Assembly (NCBI GenBank): GCA_905209085.1
Contig: CAJLRM010000003.1
Location: forward strand, 329,124-393,123
DNA from: an uncultured Eubacteriales bacterium
Lineage (GTDB): Bacteria; Bacillota; Clostridia; Christensenellales; Borkfalkiaceae
Length of the DNA stretch: 64,000 nucleotides
Direction of reading: 5' to 3'
Shown: positions 61,839-64,000 of the stretch, one piece after another
Position numbering within the stretch: position 1 is the first letter of the stretch
Layout: each line of letters opens with the position of its first letter
The notes under the pieces: generated by a model
What the model saw: only the letters and a program-made list of their open reading frames with translations
Database searches by the model: none
What the model was told of the DNA's origin: nothing
Made by a program: the position numbers and the translations under genes

Positions 61839-63206
61839 ATGTTTACGAAAAAAGAATTTCCCGACGTGAAAACGGCGGTGAAAAGAGTAAAATTCGAAAA
61901 ATTCGCAGTCGGGGACGCGAGCGGCCGCGGCGTTCTTTGCGGGACGGGAGGCGGCAACTGCGATTGTTCGGGCGGAAAGATTGCGCCCTGCGTCGGGCTG
62001 ACCGATTACCTTCTTCCCTCGGGCGGCAATCCCTCCATTCCCAATCCGCACGATCCGCCCGCGGTCTTCGCACTCCTGCCCGGTACGGACGAAAACGGGG
62101 AGAGGACGGAGCGCGTCGCGTTCGTTTCCAAAAGGGGACTGGCGTATCTCTACAACGATACCCGACAGGAATTCGAATACGCCATGCGCGTGTTCGATTC
62201 CACGCCGAAGATTTTGCCCGTATACGCCGCCGACGGCGGGGCGAAACTCGCGTTCTGCTCGTCGGAGGGCATTCTGCTCTTTGACGGGGATTCAAAGTTT
62301 TCGTCCGTATACGCCCGGGGATCGGACGCGGCGTGCGTCTTCCACGAGAGATTGTTTTTCGCCGAAAAGCCGTTTACCCTGCGATATTCGGCTCCCCTCG
62401 ACGCCTCGATGTTCGCGGACAGCGCGGACGAAGGCGGGTATATCCGGCTCCCCTCGACGGGCGGAGAGATCGTGGGATTGGAGGAATGGAAGGAGTCGAT
62501 TTATATCTTTCGGGAAAGGGGAATCGAAAAGCTGAACGCCAAGGGCGCGGCGCGGGATTTTTCGCACGAAACGCTCAGTTACGGCGGCGGAAAAATCTTC
62601 GGGCGATCAATCGGAAAATGCGGAAAAAATATCCTCTTTCTCGCCGAGGACGGCGTTTATGCGTTCGACGGCAGCGAGGCGCGGAGGAGTTGTACCGAAC
62701 TGTCCGTTCGCCCGATTGCAGGGGGGCAGGGGATTGAACACGGCTCTTTTGCGGGCAGATATTTCCTCCGATACCCCGACGCGGACGGAGAAACAAAATT
62801 GCTGATTCAAGACGAGGCGACGGAAAAAGCGTATTTTGCCTTCGCTTCCGCTCAGGGGATCTCCGAAACGGAAAAAGGCTTGCTCTGTTTTTCCGATCAA
62901 AAATTGCGTATGTTTGCGGTAAACGGGAGTCTGCCTGCGGGAGAAGTCTGTTCGTTTTGCGCGGAAAACACCGATTTCGGCGTCGGCGGGCGGAAGCTGT
63001 GGAAAACGCTGCGCTTGAAGGGACGGGGAAGCTGTCTTATCGAAACGGAAAACGAATCGGAAACTAAGGCGTTCGAGGTAACTTTCGAACGGGGCGAAGC
63101 GAGAGCCGAGCCGTTTTTAAAAGGAGAAAACTTTTCTTTGAAAATGATTTTAGGGGAAAATTCTTTCGTTTCGGGCGCGGAGATGGAATTCGTCCTCATC
63201 GGCTGA
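61839..63206 (+). CDS. phage tail/stopper protein, beta-propeller-like
   Basis: 455 residues with repeated blade-like units: RVAFVSKRGLAYLYND, LAFCSSEGILLFDGD, ACVFHERLFFAEKPFTLRYSAPLD, GGEIVGLEEWKESIYIFRERGIEKL, NILFLAEDGVYAFDGSEA and KGLLCFSDQKLRMFA. Similar propeller proteins plug the portal of P22-like heads or form tail needles. No membrane segment. It is coupled to the adaptor gene. The exact role is inferred. Confidence 0.65.
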   Translation: MFTKKEFPDVKTAVKRVKFEKFAVGDASGRGVLCGTGGGNCDCSGGKIAPCVGLTDYLLPSGGNPSIPNPHDPPAVFALLPGTDENGERTERVAFVSKRGLAYLYNDTRQEFEYAMRVFDSTPKILPVYAADGGAKLAFCSSEGILLFDGDSKFSSVYARGSDAACVFHERLFFAEKPFTLRYSAPLDASMFADSADEGGYIRLPSTGGEIVGLEEWKESIYIFRERGIEKLNAKGAARDFSHETLSYGGGKIFGRSIGKCGKNILFLAEDGVYAFDGSEARRSCTELSVRPIAGGQGIEHGSFAGRYFLRYPDADGETKLLIQDEATEKAYFAFASAQGISETEKGLLCFSDQKLRMFAVNGSLPAGEVCSFCAENTDFGVGGRKLWKTLRLKGRGSCLIETENESETKAFEVTFERGEARAEPFLKGENFSLKMILGENSFVSGAEMEFVLIG

Positions 63207-63425
63207 GGGGGCGAGAGTTCGTCGGCATAAACAGAATTTTTCGGATCGGAAGGCGTTTTTTGCCGGGGCAAAGCGCGAAATGCCGCAGAATGCGGCGAGG
63301 CGGACAGACGGGGAACGCGGCGGCGGGGAAAAAGGGAAAAGGGCGAGATCGCGAGCCGGAGCGTTTTGAAAAATCATTTTTTCGAAAAGGCGGCGGGCAG
63401 GAGCGGAAAAGGAGGAAACACGGAG

Positions 63426-63911
63426 ATGACGATAGACATTATTTCGTATACGGACGAGCAATTTGCGGCGATGACCGAGGAACAGATACTCGAAGTGGAA
63501 AGCGTACAGCTGAAAAAAAATCGGCTCACGAAAAAACTGGGGGAGGAAAAGAGAACGGAAAAATTCCGACTGCTGAAAGCGGGGATATTCCGTTCCCCCG
63601 TCTGGGAAAAAATCTGCGCCGCATTGGAGGAGAGCTATGAACAGGAGGTGGAGAATCTACGGGACGGGCTGCTGTTTTATCTTCGCTTTGCGTCTAAACC
63701 GGACGCGGGCGCGGAGGCGCCTTACACCGTCGATTATTCGTTCACCTACGAGCAGCGGATGAACGTCGTCAGGACATATTACGACGGCGCTTATACGGAC
63801 GCTAAACTGAAATTCGAGGCGTTTCAGGCAGACAAGGTTGCGGTGAATTATCTCGGAGAGCGGTATGCGCCCCTCTACGAGCTATACGCACAGCAGGCGG
63901 AAGGCGCATAG
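63426..63911 (+). CDS. phage virion-associated helical protein, unknown
   Basis: 161 residues: ISYTDEQFAAMTEEQILEVESVQLKKNRLTKKLGEEKRTEKFRLLKAGIF, then VWEKICAALEESYEQEVENLRDGLLFYLRFA and a C-terminal YTVDYSFTYEQRMNVVRTYYDG part. Mainly alpha-helical and charged. It may be a head or ejection protein by position. The ATG at 63426 follows AAGGAGG; the longer open frame has no site. 219 bases separate it from the propeller gene, with no gene in that gap. Confidence 0.6.
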   Translation: MTIDIISYTDEQFAAMTEEQILEVESVQLKKNRLTKKLGEEKRTEKFRLLKAGIFRSPVWEKICAALEESYEQEVENLRDGLLFYLRFASKPDAGAEAPYTVDYSFTYEQRMNVVRTYYDGAYTDAKLKFEAFQADKVAVNYLGERYAPLYELYAQQAEGA

Positions 63912-63941
63912 TTTTTTTGCGGCGAGTCGGAAATTATCGAA

Positions 63942-64000
63942 GGGCAAGGGCAAGGGCAAGGGCAAGGGCAAGGGCAAGGGCAAGGGCAAGGGCAAGGGCA
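63942..64000. repeat. (GGGCAA)n hexanucleotide array running off the window end
   Basis: Nine complete GGGCAA units and part of a tenth are seen. Runs of GGG every six bases could form a G-quadruplex. If translated on the plus strand the frames give (GQ)n, (GK)n or (AR)n. The array may go on past the window, or be an assembly end artefact. Confidence 0.9.

Overview
The window is about 64 kb of moderately GC-rich chromosomal DNA from a Gram-positive-type bacterium, most likely an uncultured Clostridia relative (Christensenellales-like). That placement is an inference from gene content, the zinc-binding S14, S4 and L36 forms, strong Shine-Dalgarno sites, Firmicutes-style lipoprotein signals and Ser-rich surface proteins. 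No 16S rRNA gene is present to test it.

Region 1 (1-19,100) is a carbohydrate-utilisation locus. It holds the 3' end of a fucose-isomerase-like gene, a class II aldolase, a DUF4432 epimerase-like protein and a divergent GH43-type enzyme. Beyond a double LacI-type operator come an SGNH hydrolase with a C-terminal cell-surface anchor, two paralogous GH43-fold/CBM9-like lipoproteins and a CBM9-like/FN3 surface protein. A LacI regulator, a GH36-like glycosidase, a small membrane protein and a CUT1 ABC importer (two permeases, one lipoprotein) follow. No transporter ATPase is present. The set suggests binding and trimming of a deacetylatable, probably galactose- or fucose-containing glycan outside the cell, then import and catabolism.

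Region 2 (19,100-28,200) is mixed: an acetyltransferase, a P-loop kinase-like protein, a possible IS21-type end relic, and a small AT-rich islet next to tRNA-Arg(ACG). The islet has two Cys-rich small proteins divergent from an XRE regulator, with three direct repeats between them. A DUF1858 protein, a sirtuin, an XRE operon with its own repeats, a small membrane protein and an M48 membrane protease follow.

Region 3 (28,200-44,440) is the complete S10-spc-alpha ribosomal superoperon, rpsJ to rplQ, including secY, adk, map, infA and rpmJ. It has structured leaders before rpsJ and rpsM, a C-terminally extended L24 and an enlarged L17.

Region 4 (44,440-51,760) has an ECF sigma factor with its partner membrane protein, two SGNH-type proteins, a frameshifted gene remnant, and a large secreted propeller/SH3-like protein whose promoter predicts a leaderless mRNA.

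Region 5 (52,200-64,000) is a short-tailed-phage-like structural module: possible late regulator, a reverse-strand secreted SH3-like gene, terminase large subunit, a small-terminase-like protein, portal, scaffold, major capsid protein, head-completion protein and propeller-type tail protein. Its intergenic DNA is unusual: a 44-45 bp minisatellite before the capsid gene, a 102-nt nested hairpin after it, and a (GGGCAA)n array at the window end.
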